6,032 bases of DNA, taken from Halomonas halophila. GTDB lineage: Bacteria; Pseudomonadota; Gammaproteobacteria; Pseudomonadales; Halomonadaceae. Location of the stretch: the NCBI GenBank assembly GCA_002433675.1, contig DJIP01000230.1:5752-11783 (forward strand), written 5' to 3'. Position 1 is the first letter of the stretch. Each line of letters starts with the position of its first letter. Below the pieces are notes generated by a model. The model searched no databases. It had not been told where the DNA came from and was given only the letters and a program-made list of their open reading frames with translations. This document shows, piece after piece, positions 1 to 6,015 of this stretch. The translations under genes were made by a program, and so were the position numbers.

Positions 1-533
1 GCCTTTTCGTGGTCCATGCCGACGTTCATGTCCAGCGCCGGGCCCAGTTCCATGATTTCCACCAGCGGGCGAGGAAAACGTTCCAGCAGCGTGCTCAGTC
101 CCGGCTGGTGGCGCAGGCCGGTGGTCACCAGGGCGGTAGGGGACCAGCCGAGAAAGGTGCGGATCAGCTCTTCTTCGCGCTGCATGCTGTAGTCGGTGTT
201 GCCCAGCAGCATCTGGTAGCCGTGCTGATCGAACTGTGTCTGCAACCCCTGGATGACCTCGACGAACACCACGTTGGACAGCGACGGCACGATCACCGGG
301 ATGAAACGCGAGCTGGCCGAGGCCAGGCTACCTGCCACCATGTTGGGCACATAGCCGACCTTGGCGATCGCCGCTTCCACCTTGTTGCGGGTGGTCTCGC
401 GTACGCTGTCCGGGCGGTGAATCGCCCGGGATACGGTGATCGAGGAAACACCAGCCTCACGGGCGACGTCGTCAAGCGTCGGGTTGTCCAGGCCCTTGCG
501 ACGGCGGCGATCACCGCTCCGGGTCTCGTTCAT
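1..533 (-). CDS. LacI/GalR-family transcriptional repressor, N-terminal part (C-terminus beyond window edge)
   Basis: This is a DNA-binding repressor that probably controls the divergent tetronate operon. The frame runs from an ATG at 533-531 to the window edge, giving 177 residues; about half of a usual 330-340-residue LacI protein is missing because the window ends. The N-terminus is basic. The helix-turn-helix spans about residues 18-42 (NPTLDDVAREAGVSSITVSR, then RAIHRPDSV). The hinge region follows at about 61-72 (YVPN, then AGSLAS), with the Leu-Ala pair typical of the minor-groove hinge helix. The periplasmic-binding-protein-like effector domain starts near residue 77 (FIPVIVPSLSN). 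The start is supported by AGGAGAG at 544-538, four bases upstream. The HTH and hinge resemble gluconate-type GntR repressors. The inducer cannot be read from the sequence; a tetronate or oxo-tetronate is inferred from the neighbours. The family call is firm, the target less so. Confidence 0.93.
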   Translation of the reverse strand, partial: MNETRSGDRRRRKGLDNPTLDDVAREAGVSSITVSRAIHRPDSVRETTRNKVEAAIAKVGYVPNMVAGSLASASSRFIPVIVPSLSNVVFVEVIQGLQTQFDQHGYQMLLGNTDYSMQREEELIRTFLGWSPTALVTTGLRHQPGLSTLLERFPRPLVEIMELGPALDMNVGMDHEK

Positions 534-710
534 CGGACTCTCCTAGATCGTTGGCATCGGAGGGATGCCTGCCTCCCATGGTATGCCGAATAGGGCACGC
601 TGGCTTGCCCGTTTCCGGGCGAACCCGGCGTCGCAGCACAGGGGGAGCATGGGCCCCGCCCCTCGGCGCCGAGCGCTGATACCAGGCCTCTCGGGCCAAC
701 GCCTCCTGAC

Positions 711-766
711 GCCGAGCGCCTTATGTCGAGCACCTTGTGCCGAGCACCTTGGGCCTGGCGCCAAGC
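711..766. repeat. 14-bp tandem repeat, three good units and one degenerate unit
   Basis: Units begin at 711, 725, 739 and 753. The first three read GCCGAGCGCCTTAT, GTCGAGCACCTTGT and GCCGAGCACCTTGG (11/14 and 12/14 identity between neighbours). The fourth, GCCTGGCGCCAAGC, matches unit 3 at only 8 of 14 positions. A further nine-base piece, GCCGAGCGC, occurs at 668-676. The period is not a multiple of three and the repeat sits outside genes, so it is not a protein repeat. Its function is unknown; slippage-generated intergenic sequence or a protein-binding array are both possible. Confidence 0.7.
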
Positions 767-871
767 GCTTGGGGCCGACCATGGTCCCGACACCGGGGCC
801 ACGGTGGTAGTTAGACATTGGTCGATGCCTATCGCTTTCCTGCTTGTGCAACAAGCCGCTCTGGATTAAAA

Positions 872-887
872 ATGTTAGCGCTAACAT
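872..887. promoter_or_regulatory. Probable LacI-family operator, perfect 16-bp palindrome
   Basis: ATGTTAGCGCTAACAT is a perfect inverted repeat with an even (CG) centre. Even-centred palindromes of this type with a central CG are the standard binding site of LacI-family repressors, and the ATGTTA...TAACAT arms match the known gluconate-type GntR operator pattern. It lies in the AT-rich part of the divergent region, about 205 bases upstream of ltnD and about 340 bases from the start of the divergent LacI-family gene. The sequence symmetry is observed; binding by the neighbouring repressor is inferred. Confidence 0.85.
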
Positions 888-902
888 AGGCGCTGATATA
901 TT
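875..902 (+). promoter_or_regulatory. Candidate sigma-70 promoter of the tetronate operon, overlapping the operator
   Basis: A -10-like TATATT at 897-902 (5 of 6 to TATAAT) is preceded at 16-base spacing by a weak -35-like TTAGCG at 875-880, inside the palindrome. Repressor bound at 872-887 would block RNA polymerase, which fits repression. Transcription would start near 909. An alternative is TTGTGC (844-849) with TAAAAA (867-872) at 17-base spacing, which would place the operator just downstream of the -10. Either reading has the operator overlapping the core promoter; I cannot choose between them from sequence. Confidence 0.45.
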
Positions 903-914
903 GCTGAACACAAT

Positions 915-940
915 GGCGGTGATCATCACCATTCACCGCC
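915..940. promoter_or_regulatory. Nested inverted repeats in the probable ltnD leader
   Basis: GGCGGTGA at 915-922 is perfectly complementary to TCACCGCC at 933-940, leaving a ten-base loop. Within the same sequence GGTGATCATCACC at 918-930 is itself a perfect palindrome around a central C. The two structures share bases and cannot form together. They lie just downstream of the candidate transcription start. This could be an RNA hairpin of the leader or a second protein-binding site; the sequence alone does not decide. Confidence 0.5.
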
Positions 941-945
941 GACCG

Positions 946-961
946 GGGACTCCCTGGTCCC
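946..961 (+). other. Short GC-rich hairpin in the leader
   Basis: GGGAC at 946-950 pairs with GTCCC at 957-961 around a six-base loop, directly after the nested inverted repeats. There is no following T-run, so it does not look like an intrinsic terminator. It may simply be a by-product of GC-rich sequence. Confidence 0.3.
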
Positions 962-1082
962 GTCATCGGTGTTGGTCCGGGCCTTCGGTGTGCCGGTGAC
1001 AGATACCGCCTCCCTGCTCCTTCCGCAGATGAAGTCGAAGCAGGCCATACTCTTGTTTGTCGGCCCTGACGGCCTTGTTACC

Positions 1083-1087
1083 GGAGA
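1083..1087 (+). promoter_or_regulatory. Ribosome-binding site deciding the ltnD start
   Basis: GGAGA lies five bases before the ATG at 1093. An in-frame TTG at 1057 would add 12 residues but would put this site inside the gene and add a tail in front of an already complete Rossmann fold, so the ATG is preferred. Confidence 0.7.
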
Positions 1088-1092
1088 GCAGC

Positions 1093-2034
1093 ATGAGCGA
1101 ATCATCCACGACATCCGCCGGATCCCCTGTCTGTGGCGTGGTGGGACTTGGCGCCATGGGCATGGGCATCGCCCGGAGCCTTCTGCGCGGCGGCCTGGAA
1201 GTCATCGGTTGCGACGTGTCCAGCGCCTCTCGTCAGGCCTTCGAGGAAGCCGGTGGCGCGGCGGTGGCGTCGGCCCGTGAGCTGGCGTCGCGCTGCGACG
1301 TGGTGCTGCTGGTGGTGGTCAACGCCGATCAGGTCGAGGCGGTGCTGTATGGAGAAGATGGCCTGGCAGCGACGCTTTCGCCGGGCAGCCTGGTGATCCA
1401 GTGTGCCACCGTGGCGCCGAGTTTCGCCGAATCCCTGGGACGGAGGCTGGCCGAGCTCGGACTGTTGATGCTCGACGCGCCAATAAGCGGTGGGGCGGCC
1501 AAGGCGGCCAGCGGAGAGCTGTCGGTAATGGCCTCCGGCACTGCCGAGGCCTTCGCCCTGGCCGAGGCCCCGCTTGGTGCCATGGCGGCCACCGTCCATC
1601 GGCTGGGGGACGCACCGGGGCCTGGCTCCAGCGTCAAGCTGGTCAATCAGCATCTTGCTGGGGTGCATATCGCCGCCGCCGCCGAGGCCATGGCGCTGGG
1701 CCTGAAGATGGGGATCGACGGTCGCGCGCTGTATCGGGTGATCACCCAGTCGGCGGGCAATTCGTGGATGTTCGAGAACCGGGTGCCGCACATTCTGGAT
1801 GGCGACTATCACCCGTTGTCGGCCGTGGACATTTTCGTCAAGGACCTCAACATCGTCCATGACACCGGCCGCGAGTTGCGTCTCTCGATGCCGGTGGCGG
1901 CCAGTGCCCTGCAGCAGTTTACCGCGGCCAGCGGCATGGGGCTGGGACGCGAAGACGACGCCGCTGTGGTCAAGGTCTACGCCGCCACCGCAGGGATCGC
2001 ACTGCCCGCGGCCAATGACGAGGATGCTGGATAG
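1093..2034 (+). CDS. ltnD: L-threonate dehydrogenase (beta-hydroxyacid dehydrogenase family)
   Basis: This predicted cytosolic NAD-dependent enzyme oxidises L-threonate to 2-dehydro-L-erythronate, the entry step for L-threonate. It has 313 residues, close to the usual 290-310. An N-terminal Rossmann domain has the dinucleotide-binding GLGAMG at 18-23. The family substrate-binding signature DAPISGG lies at 128-134. Lys182 and Asn185 in VKLVNQ match the catalytic Lys and conserved Asn of 6-phosphogluconate/3-hydroxyisobutyrate dehydrogenase relatives. The C-terminal helical domain carries FVKDL (248-252) and GREDDAAVVKVY (from 285). It is the first gene of the operon, 62 bases before otnK, behind the operator at 872-887. 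Relatives with the same fold act on tartronate semialdehyde or 3-hydroxyisobutyrate; the otnK-otnC-otnI neighbours make the threonate assignment much the better one. Family is certain, substrate inferred mainly from context. Confidence 0.9.
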   Translation: MSESSTTSAGSPVCGVVGLGAMGMGIARSLLRGGLEVIGCDVSSASRQAFEEAGGAAVASARELASRCDVVLLVVVNADQVEAVLYGEDGLAATLSPGSLVIQCATVAPSFAESLGRRLAELGLLMLDAPISGGAAKAASGELSVMASGTAEAFALAEAPLGAMAATVHRLGDAPGPGSSVKLVNQHLAGVHIAAAAEAMALGLKMGIDGRALYRVITQSAGNSWMFENRVPHILDGDYHPLSAVDIFVKDLNIVHDTGRELRLSMPVAASALQQFTAASGMGLGREDDAAVVKVYAATAGIALPAANDEDAG

Positions 2035-2096
2035 GGCCGCGTCTCGACCCTTGCCCGCGCTTACCCTTATTTCACCGTATTTGACGAGGACTGACC

Positions 2097-3389
2097 ATGA
2101 CTCTGGTACTCGGCGCCATTGCCGATGATTTCACCGGCGCCACCGACCTGGCCAACAACCTGGTGCGCTCCGGTATGCGCACCGTGCAGATGCTCGGTGT
2201 GCCTACCGGCAAGCCGTTGCCGGAAGGCGTCGACGCCGTGGTGGTCGCGCTCAAGTCGCGCACCTGTCCGGTGGAGGAGGCGCTGGCCGACAGCCTGGCG
2301 GCGCTGGACTGGCTGACCGAGCAGGGCGCACGTCAGGTCTTCTTCAAGTACTGCTCGACCTTCGACTCCACCGCCGAGGGAAACATCGGCCCGGTGGCCG
2401 ACGCCCTGCTGGAGCGCTTGGGCGGTGATCAGACGGTGATGGTGCCGGCCTTCCCGACCACCGGCCGCACGGTCTATCAGGGTCACCTGTTCGTTGGCGA
2501 TCGCCTGCTCAACGACAGCGGTATGCAGGACCACCCGCTCAATCCGATGACCGACGCCGATCTGGTGCGGGTACTGGGCGCGCAGACGTCGCATCCGGTG
2601 GGGCTTCTGTCCCACTCCGTGATCCGCCAGGGCGCCGAGGCCTGTGTCAGTCATCTCGAGTGCCTGGGAGGTGACAAGGTGCGCCACGTCATCTGTGACA
2701 CCCTGGATGACGCCGATCTTGAGGTGCTGGCGGCGGCCTGCGTCGAGCTGCCCCTGGTCACCGGTGGCTCGGGCCTTGGTCAGGCGCTGCCCGCCGAGTA
2801 TCGCCGCAAGGGCTGGCTTGAGGCGGTCGATGATGCCGCCCGACTGGCCCCGGCCCAGGGACGCGCTCTGGTGCTTTCCGGTAGCTGCTCGCGGGCGACC
2901 CTGGCCCAGGTCGAGCACTTCCTCGAGCGCCATCCGGGGATCGCCCTGGATCCGCTGGCGCTGGCCGAGGGCGATGCGCCCATCGCCGAGGCGCTGGACT
3001 TCGTGCGTCGCCACTATCAGGACTCGCCGGACGAGCCGGTGCTGGTCTACGCCTCGGCCGCACCCGAACGGGTCAAGGCCGCCCAGCAGCGTCTGGGTGT
3101 CGCCAAGGCGGGAGAGCTGGTCGAGCGGGCCCTGGCGACCCTGGCCGCCACCCTGGTGGAAGACGGTGTCGGCCGGCTGCTGGTGGCCGGCGGCGAGACC
3201 TCCGGCGCGGTGGTCTCGGCGCTGTCGCTGGACCAGCTGCATATCGGCGGCCAGATCGATGCCGGGGTGCCCTGGACCCAGGCCAGTGTCGCTGGGTCGA
3301 CCCTGTCGCTGGCGCTCAAGTCCGGCAACTTCGGCGGTGTCGATATCTTCAGCCGCGGCTTTCAGGTGCTCAAGGAGATGGGCCAGTGA
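2097..3389 (+). CDS. otnK: 3-oxo-tetronate kinase (DUF1537 four-carbon acid sugar kinase family)
   Basis: The enzyme uses ATP to phosphorylate 3-dehydro-erythronate (3-oxo-tetronate) at O4, giving the substrate of OtnC. It is a full-length 430-residue protein. The N-terminal sugar-acid-binding domain opens with ADDFTGATD (9-17) and has KYCSTFDST at 84-92. The middle carries SGSCSRATL (261-269). The C-terminal nucleotide-binding domain has AGGETSGAV (364-372) and ALKSGNFGG (406-414), both hallmarks of the family. The ATG at 2097 is preceded by GAGGA (2086-2090) at six bases. The stop overlaps the otnC start by four bases, indicating translational coupling. The same family includes D-threonate kinase (DtnK) and D-erythronate kinase; the adjoining class II aldolase-type decarboxylase and hydroxypyruvate-isomerase-like gene favour OtnK. 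Confidence 0.93.
   Translation: MTLVLGAIADDFTGATDLANNLVRSGMRTVQMLGVPTGKPLPEGVDAVVVALKSRTCPVEEALADSLAALDWLTEQGARQVFFKYCSTFDSTAEGNIGPVADALLERLGGDQTVMVPAFPTTGRTVYQGHLFVGDRLLNDSGMQDHPLNPMTDADLVRVLGAQTSHPVGLLSHSVIRQGAEACVSHLECLGGDKVRHVICDTLDDADLEVLAAACVELPLVTGGSGLGQALPAEYRRKGWLEAVDDAARLAPAQGRALVLSGSCSRATLAQVEHFLERHPGIALDPLALAEGDAPIAEALDFVRRHYQDSPDEPVLVYASAAPERVKAAQQRLGVAKAGELVERALATLAATLVEDGVGRLLVAGGETSGAVVSALSLDQLHIGGQIDAGVPWTQASVAGSTLSLALKSGNFGGVDIFSRGFQVLKEMGQ
3373..3378 (+). promoter_or_regulatory. Ribosome-binding site for otnC inside the end of otnK
   Basis: AGGAGA lies seven bases before the GTG at 3386. It supports this GTG, in the GTGA overlap with the otnK stop codon, as the true otnC start and points to coupled translation. 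Confidence 0.75.
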
Positions 3390-4033
3390 GTTCACGTGAC
3401 GTCAATCGCCTGCGCGAGCAGATCGCCACCTACGGCAAGTCGCTGTTCGACCGCGGCCTGACCATGGGCTCCAGCGGCAATATCAGCGTGCGCCTGGACG
3501 ATGGTGGCTGGCTGATGACCCCGACCAACGCTTGTCTGGGCCGGCTCGATCCGGCCAGCATCTCGACCTTGTCGGCGAAGGGGGAATGGCTCGATGGTGA
3601 CAAGCCGACCAAGGAAAGCTTCCTGCATATGGCGATGTACGCCGAGCGGCCCCAGTCCGAGGCGATCGTCCATCTGCACTCGACCCACTCGGTGGCGGTG
3701 TCCTGCCTGCCGGATGTGGACCATCACGACTGCATTCCGCCGCTGACCGCCTACTATGTGATGCGCGTCGGCCGCCTGCCGTTGGTGCCCTATCACGTGC
3801 CGGGAGACCCTAGCCTTGGCGATGCGGTACGTGGGCTCGCTGGCAAGCACAGTGCGGTGCTGCTGGCCAACCATGGCCCGGTGGTGGCGGGAAAGTCGCT
3901 GGAGGCAGCGGTCTACGCCACCGAAGAGCTCGAGGAGACCGCCAAGCTGTTCCTGCTGCTGCGCGGTCAGAACCCACGAGGTCTCACGCCTGAACAGGTG
4001 GAAGAGCTCGAAGCGCGCTTCCCCCGAGACTGA
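3386..4033 (+). CDS. otnC: 3-oxo-tetronate 4-phosphate decarboxylase (class II aldolase/adducin family)
   Basis: This cytosolic metal-dependent enzyme decarboxylates 3-dehydro-4-phospho-erythronate to dihydroxyacetone phosphate and CO2, the last step of the pathway. It has 215 residues, normal for the family. The phosphate-binding GSSGNIS lies at 28-34. The metal site is seen as His96 and His98 in VHLHSTHS and His163 in ANHGPV; Glu77 in PTKESFLH is in the position of the catalytic acidic residue of fuculose-phosphate aldolase relatives. The GTG start overlaps the otnK stop codon (GTGA), and the ribosome-binding site lies inside otnK. Related aldolases (FucA, AraD, ribulose-phosphate epimerases) share the fold, but linkage to a DUF1537 kinase is the signature of OtnC. 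Confidence 0.93.
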   Translation: MSSRDVNRLREQIATYGKSLFDRGLTMGSSGNISVRLDDGGWLMTPTNACLGRLDPASISTLSAKGEWLDGDKPTKESFLHMAMYAERPQSEAIVHLHSTHSVAVSCLPDVDHHDCIPPLTAYYVMRVGRLPLVPYHVPGDPSLGDAVRGLAGKHSAVLLANHGPVVAGKSLEAAVYATEELEETAKLFLLLRGQNPRGLTPEQVEELEARFPRD

Positions 4034-4081
4034 CACGGCGCTTGCTGCGTCGATCTCAAGGCCTGCACGACAATGACAATC

Positions 4082-4086
4082 AGGAG
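4082..4086 (+). promoter_or_regulatory. Ribosome-binding site deciding the otnI start
   Basis: AGGAG lies six bases before the ATG at 4093. An in-frame TTG at 4042 would add 17 residues unlike the family N-terminus and has no comparable site, so it is rejected as the start. Confidence 0.75.
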
Positions 4087-4092
4087 AGCGAG

Positions 4093-4890
4093 ATGCCCCG
4101 CCTAGCCGCCAACCTCAGCATGATGTTCACCGAACACGCCTTTCTCGACCGCTTTGGCGCCGCCGCCAAGGCGGGCTTTGCCGGCGTCGAGTACCTCTTC
4201 CCCTACGACTTCGAGGCGCACGAACTGCGTGAGCGGCTCGACCAACATGGGCTGACGCAGGTGCTGTTCAACCTGCCCCCCGGCGACTGGGAGGCCGGCG
4301 AGCGAGGCCTTGCCAGCCTGCCGGGGCGCGAGGGGGAGTTCCGCGAGGGGCTCGAGCGTGCGCTCGACTACGCCGCGGCGCTCGACTGTCCGCGCCTGCA
4401 TGCCATGGCGGGGCTGCTGCCGCAAGGCGCCAGCGAGGCCACCCGAGAGGCCCATCTGGCCACCTACGTCGACAACCTTTCCCATGCCGCCGAGGCCTGT
4501 GGCCGGGCCGGGCGCACCCTGTTGATCGAGCCGATCAACGGTCGCGACATGCCGGGATTCCTGTTGCAGCGCCAGGAGCTTGCCAGGGAGGTGATCCAGC
4601 GCGTCGGCTCGCCCCACCTCAGGCTGCAGTTCGACCTGTACCACTGCCAGATCGTCCAGGGCGACCTGATCCGTACCCTGGAAAGCCAGTTCGATGTGGT
4701 GGGACACGTGCAGCTCGCCGGGGTCCCGGAGCGCCATGAGCCGGACCAGGGGGAGGTGAACTTTGGCCCGGTGCTCGAGCGTCTCGACGCCCTTGGCTAT
4801 GACGGCTGGGTCGGCTGTGAATACCGCCCCGCAGGCGACACCGTCGATGGCCTGGGCTGGGCGCGCGCCCATGGTGTTGTTGCCAAATAA
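4093..4890 (+). CDS. otnI: 2-oxo-tetronate isomerase (hydroxypyruvate isomerase-like TIM barrel)
   Basis: The enzyme isomerises 2-dehydro-erythronate to 3-dehydro-erythronate, linking both dehydrogenases to the kinase. The protein has 265 residues, near the usual 255-265. It starts with the family-typical RLAANLSMMFTEHAFLDRF (3-21). Metal and catalytic residues of the xylose-isomerase-like barrel are in place: Glu146 in IEPING, Asp181 in FDLYHCQ, Gln207 in GHVQLAG and Glu243 in GCEYRP. Gene order places it 59 bases after otnC and before the denD region. Hydroxypyruvate isomerase (Hyi) is the closest alternative; the kinase and decarboxylase next door argue for OtnI. The stop is TAA at 4888-4890, and only 26 bases separate it from the small frame at 4917. 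Confidence 0.92.
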   Translation: MPRLAANLSMMFTEHAFLDRFGAAAKAGFAGVEYLFPYDFEAHELRERLDQHGLTQVLFNLPPGDWEAGERGLASLPGREGEFREGLERALDYAAALDCPRLHAMAGLLPQGASEATREAHLATYVDNLSHAAEACGRAGRTLLIEPINGRDMPGFLLQRQELAREVIQRVGSPHLRLQFDLYHCQIVQGDLIRTLESQFDVVGHVQLAGVPERHEPDQGEVNFGPVLERLDALGYDGWVGCEYRPAGDTVDGLGWARAHGVVAK

Positions 4891-4900
4891 CTCGCCGCAG

Positions 4901-4939
4901 AAGGAGGAGGGCTTCCATGCATGTCTTGATGACTGGTGC
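4901..4939 (+). repeat. Direct repeat, upstream copy of the denD translation-start region
   Basis: This segment matches 4987-5025 with an offset of exactly 86 bases and no gaps. Shared blocks are AAGGAGGAG, CCATGCAT, TCTTGAT and ACTGGTGC; 33 of 39 positions agree. Ribosome-binding site, spacing to the ATG and the first codons are all conserved. Confidence 0.85.
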
Positions 4940-5015
4940 CTCTGGTGTATCGCTGGGGCAGCGCCCGGCGTGGGCCATCGTCCCTAAAGGAGGAGAACAC
5001 CCATGCATATCTTGA
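4917..5015 (+). pseudogene. 32-codon open frame resembling the N-terminus of denD (duplicated remnant or leader peptide)
   Basis: An ATG at 4917 opens a frame of 32 codons ending at TGA 5013-5015, preceded by a very strong AAGGAGGAGG (4901-4910). Its first residues, MHVLMTGASG, align with MHILITGAAG of DenD. With one two-residue insertion and one deletion the likeness continues: VSLGQR against FLGKR, then PAWAIVPKGG against LVQALLAKGE. The glycine-rich nucleotide-binding loop is therefore partly preserved, but no folded domain is possible at this length. The frame reads through the real denD ribosome-binding site and ends 13 bases inside denD in another frame. It may be the decayed stump of a duplicated dehydrogenase gene, or may now act as a translated leader coupled to denD. 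What is seen is the duplication; either role is inference. Confidence 0.6.
4986..4995 (+). promoter_or_regulatory. Strong ribosome-binding site of denD, lying inside the upstream small frame
   Basis: AAAGGAGGAG lies seven bases before the denD ATG at 5003. The same bases encode Lys-Gly-Gly of the 4917-5015 frame, so ribosomes translating that frame would pass over this site and terminate 10-12 bases after the denD start codon begins. Confidence 0.85.
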
Positions 5016-5025
5016 TTACTGGTGC
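4987..5025 (+). repeat. Direct repeat, denD copy of the translation-start region
   Basis: This is the downstream member of the 86-base-offset repeat pair with 4901-4939. It contains the functional denD ribosome-binding site, start codon and first seven codons. Confidence 0.85.
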
Positions 5026-5974
5026 AGCCGGCTTCCTTGGCAAGCGTCTGGTTCAGGCGCTGCTGGCCAAGGGCGAGGTCAACGGCCAGCCGCTTTCGCG
5101 CCTGACCCTGGTCGACCAGAGCACGCCGCCTCACCCACAGGATGCGGGCCAGGTGGCGGTGACGTCCACCGCTCGGGATCTTACCGAAGAGGGAGCCTGG
5201 GACGCCCTGCTGGATGGCGCCCCGGACGTGATCTACCACCTGGCGGCGGTGGTCAGCTCCGCCGCCGAGGCCGATCTGGAGCTTGGGCTAGCGGTCAACT
5301 TCGACGCCACCCGGGCGCTGCTCGACGGCTGTCGCCAGCGCGGCCTGGCCGCGACCCGGGTGATCATGGCCAGCTCGGTGGCGGTGTACGGCGGCGAGCT
5401 GCCTGAGGTGCTCGACGACATGACCGCGCTGCGGCCCCAGAGCTCCTACGGCAGCCAGAAGGCCATGTGTGAGCTGTTGATCAACGACTACAGTCGACGG
5501 GGCCTGATCGACGGTCTGGTGCTGCGCCTGCCGACCATCGTCATTCGTCCAGGCCGGCCCAACGCTGCGGCCTCGAGTTTTGCCTCGAGTATCCTGCGTG
5601 AGCCCCTGAACGGCGAGGCAGCGGTGTGCCCGGTGCCCACCGAGCTCGAACTGTTCGTGATGTCGCCTGGCAAGGTGGTTCAGGCGCTGGTCCACGGCGC
5701 CGAAGTTGCCGCCGATGCCCTGGGTGACTTCCGCGCCTTCATGCTGCCGGGTATCAGCGTGCGCGTGGCGGCCATGCTCGACGCGCTGGAGCGTCAGGGT
5801 GGCGCTCAGGCGCGGGAGCTGGTGAGTTTCGAGCCGGATGAGCGTATCCGCGCCATCGTCGAGAGCTGGCCTGGGCGCTTTCGTACCGACAAGGCCGAGG
5901 CCCTTGGCTTTGTCGGTGACAGCGACTTCGATGCCATCGTCGCGGCCTTTGTCGAGGATCAGGCGACCGGCTAG
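5003..5974 (+). CDS. denD: D-erythronate dehydrogenase (extended short-chain dehydrogenase, NAD-dependent epimerase family)
   Basis: The enzyme oxidises D-erythronate with NAD to 2-dehydro-D-erythronate, feeding the OtnI-OtnK-OtnC route. It has 323 residues, normal for extended SDR proteins. The Rossmann motif GAAGFLG is at 7-13; Asp38 after the second strand (LTLVDQ) indicates NAD preference. HLAAVVS (79-85) is the family's strand-4 motif. The catalytic set is Ser124/Ser125 in MASSVAVYG, Tyr149 and Lys153 in SSYGSQK. RLPTIVIRPGRPNAAASS (from 175) is the conserved substrate-side segment of DenD-like proteins. It is the last visible gene of the operon, 112 bases after otnI, a longer gap than the others because of the duplicated start region. 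Other sugar epimerases share the motifs; the operon context supports DenD. Confidence 0.9.
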   Translation: MHILITGAAGFLGKRLVQALLAKGEVNGQPLSRLTLVDQSTPPHPQDAGQVAVTSTARDLTEEGAWDALLDGAPDVIYHLAAVVSSAAEADLELGLAVNFDATRALLDGCRQRGLAATRVIMASSVAVYGGELPEVLDDMTALRPQSSYGSQKAMCELLINDYSRRGLIDGLVLRLPTIVIRPGRPNAAASSFASSILREPLNGEAAVCPVPTELELFVMSPGKVVQALVHGAEVAADALGDFRAFMLPGISVRVAAMLDALERQGGAQARELVSFEPDERIRAIVESWPGRFRTDKAEALGFVGDSDFDAIVAAFVEDQATG

Positions 5975-6015
5975 CGGTGGGGAATCGGGGCTGACGGTGG
6001 TTGCCCAGGGTCTAG

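Larger units (their letters stand above)
534..1092. other. Gene-free divergent regulatory region between the repressor and ltnD
   Basis: No convincing gene lies in these 559 bases. Open frames here on both strands lack family-like sequence and good ribosome-binding sites. The half nearest the repressor (about 545-800) is rich in short GC-rich palindromes and repeats: the 14-bp tandem repeat at 711-766, CCAAGCGCTTGG at 761-772 and GACCATGGTC at 777-786. The stretch 805-910 is clearly more AT-rich and carries the operator and candidate promoter for the tetronate operon. From about 909 to 1092 the sequence is probably a long untranslated leader of about 180 bases containing inverted repeats. I could not identify a convincing promoter for the repressor gene. 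Confidence 0.7.

Noticed and set aside
9..593. Plus-strand open frame opposite the repressor gene
   Set aside because: His/Gln/Arg-rich antisense shadow; the minus-strand frame encodes a clear LacI-type HTH and effector domain.
607..620. GCCCG-TTTC-CGGGC hairpin considered as a terminator
   Set aside because: Only five paired bases and no T-run on either strand; it lies upstream of the repressor gene, not after a gene.
543..932. Minus-strand open frame of 129 codons crossing the divergent regulatory region
   Set aside because: It covers the operator, inverted repeats and tandem repeats, has low-complexity sequence and no family resemblance.
969..1280. Plus-strand open frame of 103 codons starting before ltnD
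   Set aside because: It overlaps the motif-supported ltnD in another frame and shows no domain or convincing ribosome-binding site.
1102..1860. Minus-strand open frame opposite ltnD
   Set aside because: Shadow of ltnD with Gln/His/Arg-rich composition and no motifs.
2067..3395. Long minus-strand open frame (442 codons) opposite otnK
   Set aside because: Antisense shadow caused by GC-rich third codon positions; its sequence has no family motifs, and otnK on the other strand is fully motif-supported.
3392..4036. Minus-strand open frame opposite otnC, almost the same length as otnC
   Set aside because: Shadow of otnC: composition is rich in His, Gln and Arg with no recognisable domain, and otnC has its metal site and ribosome-binding site.
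4102..4872. Minus-strand open frame opposite otnI
   Set aside because: Shadow of a motif-complete otnI; no recognisable family sequence.
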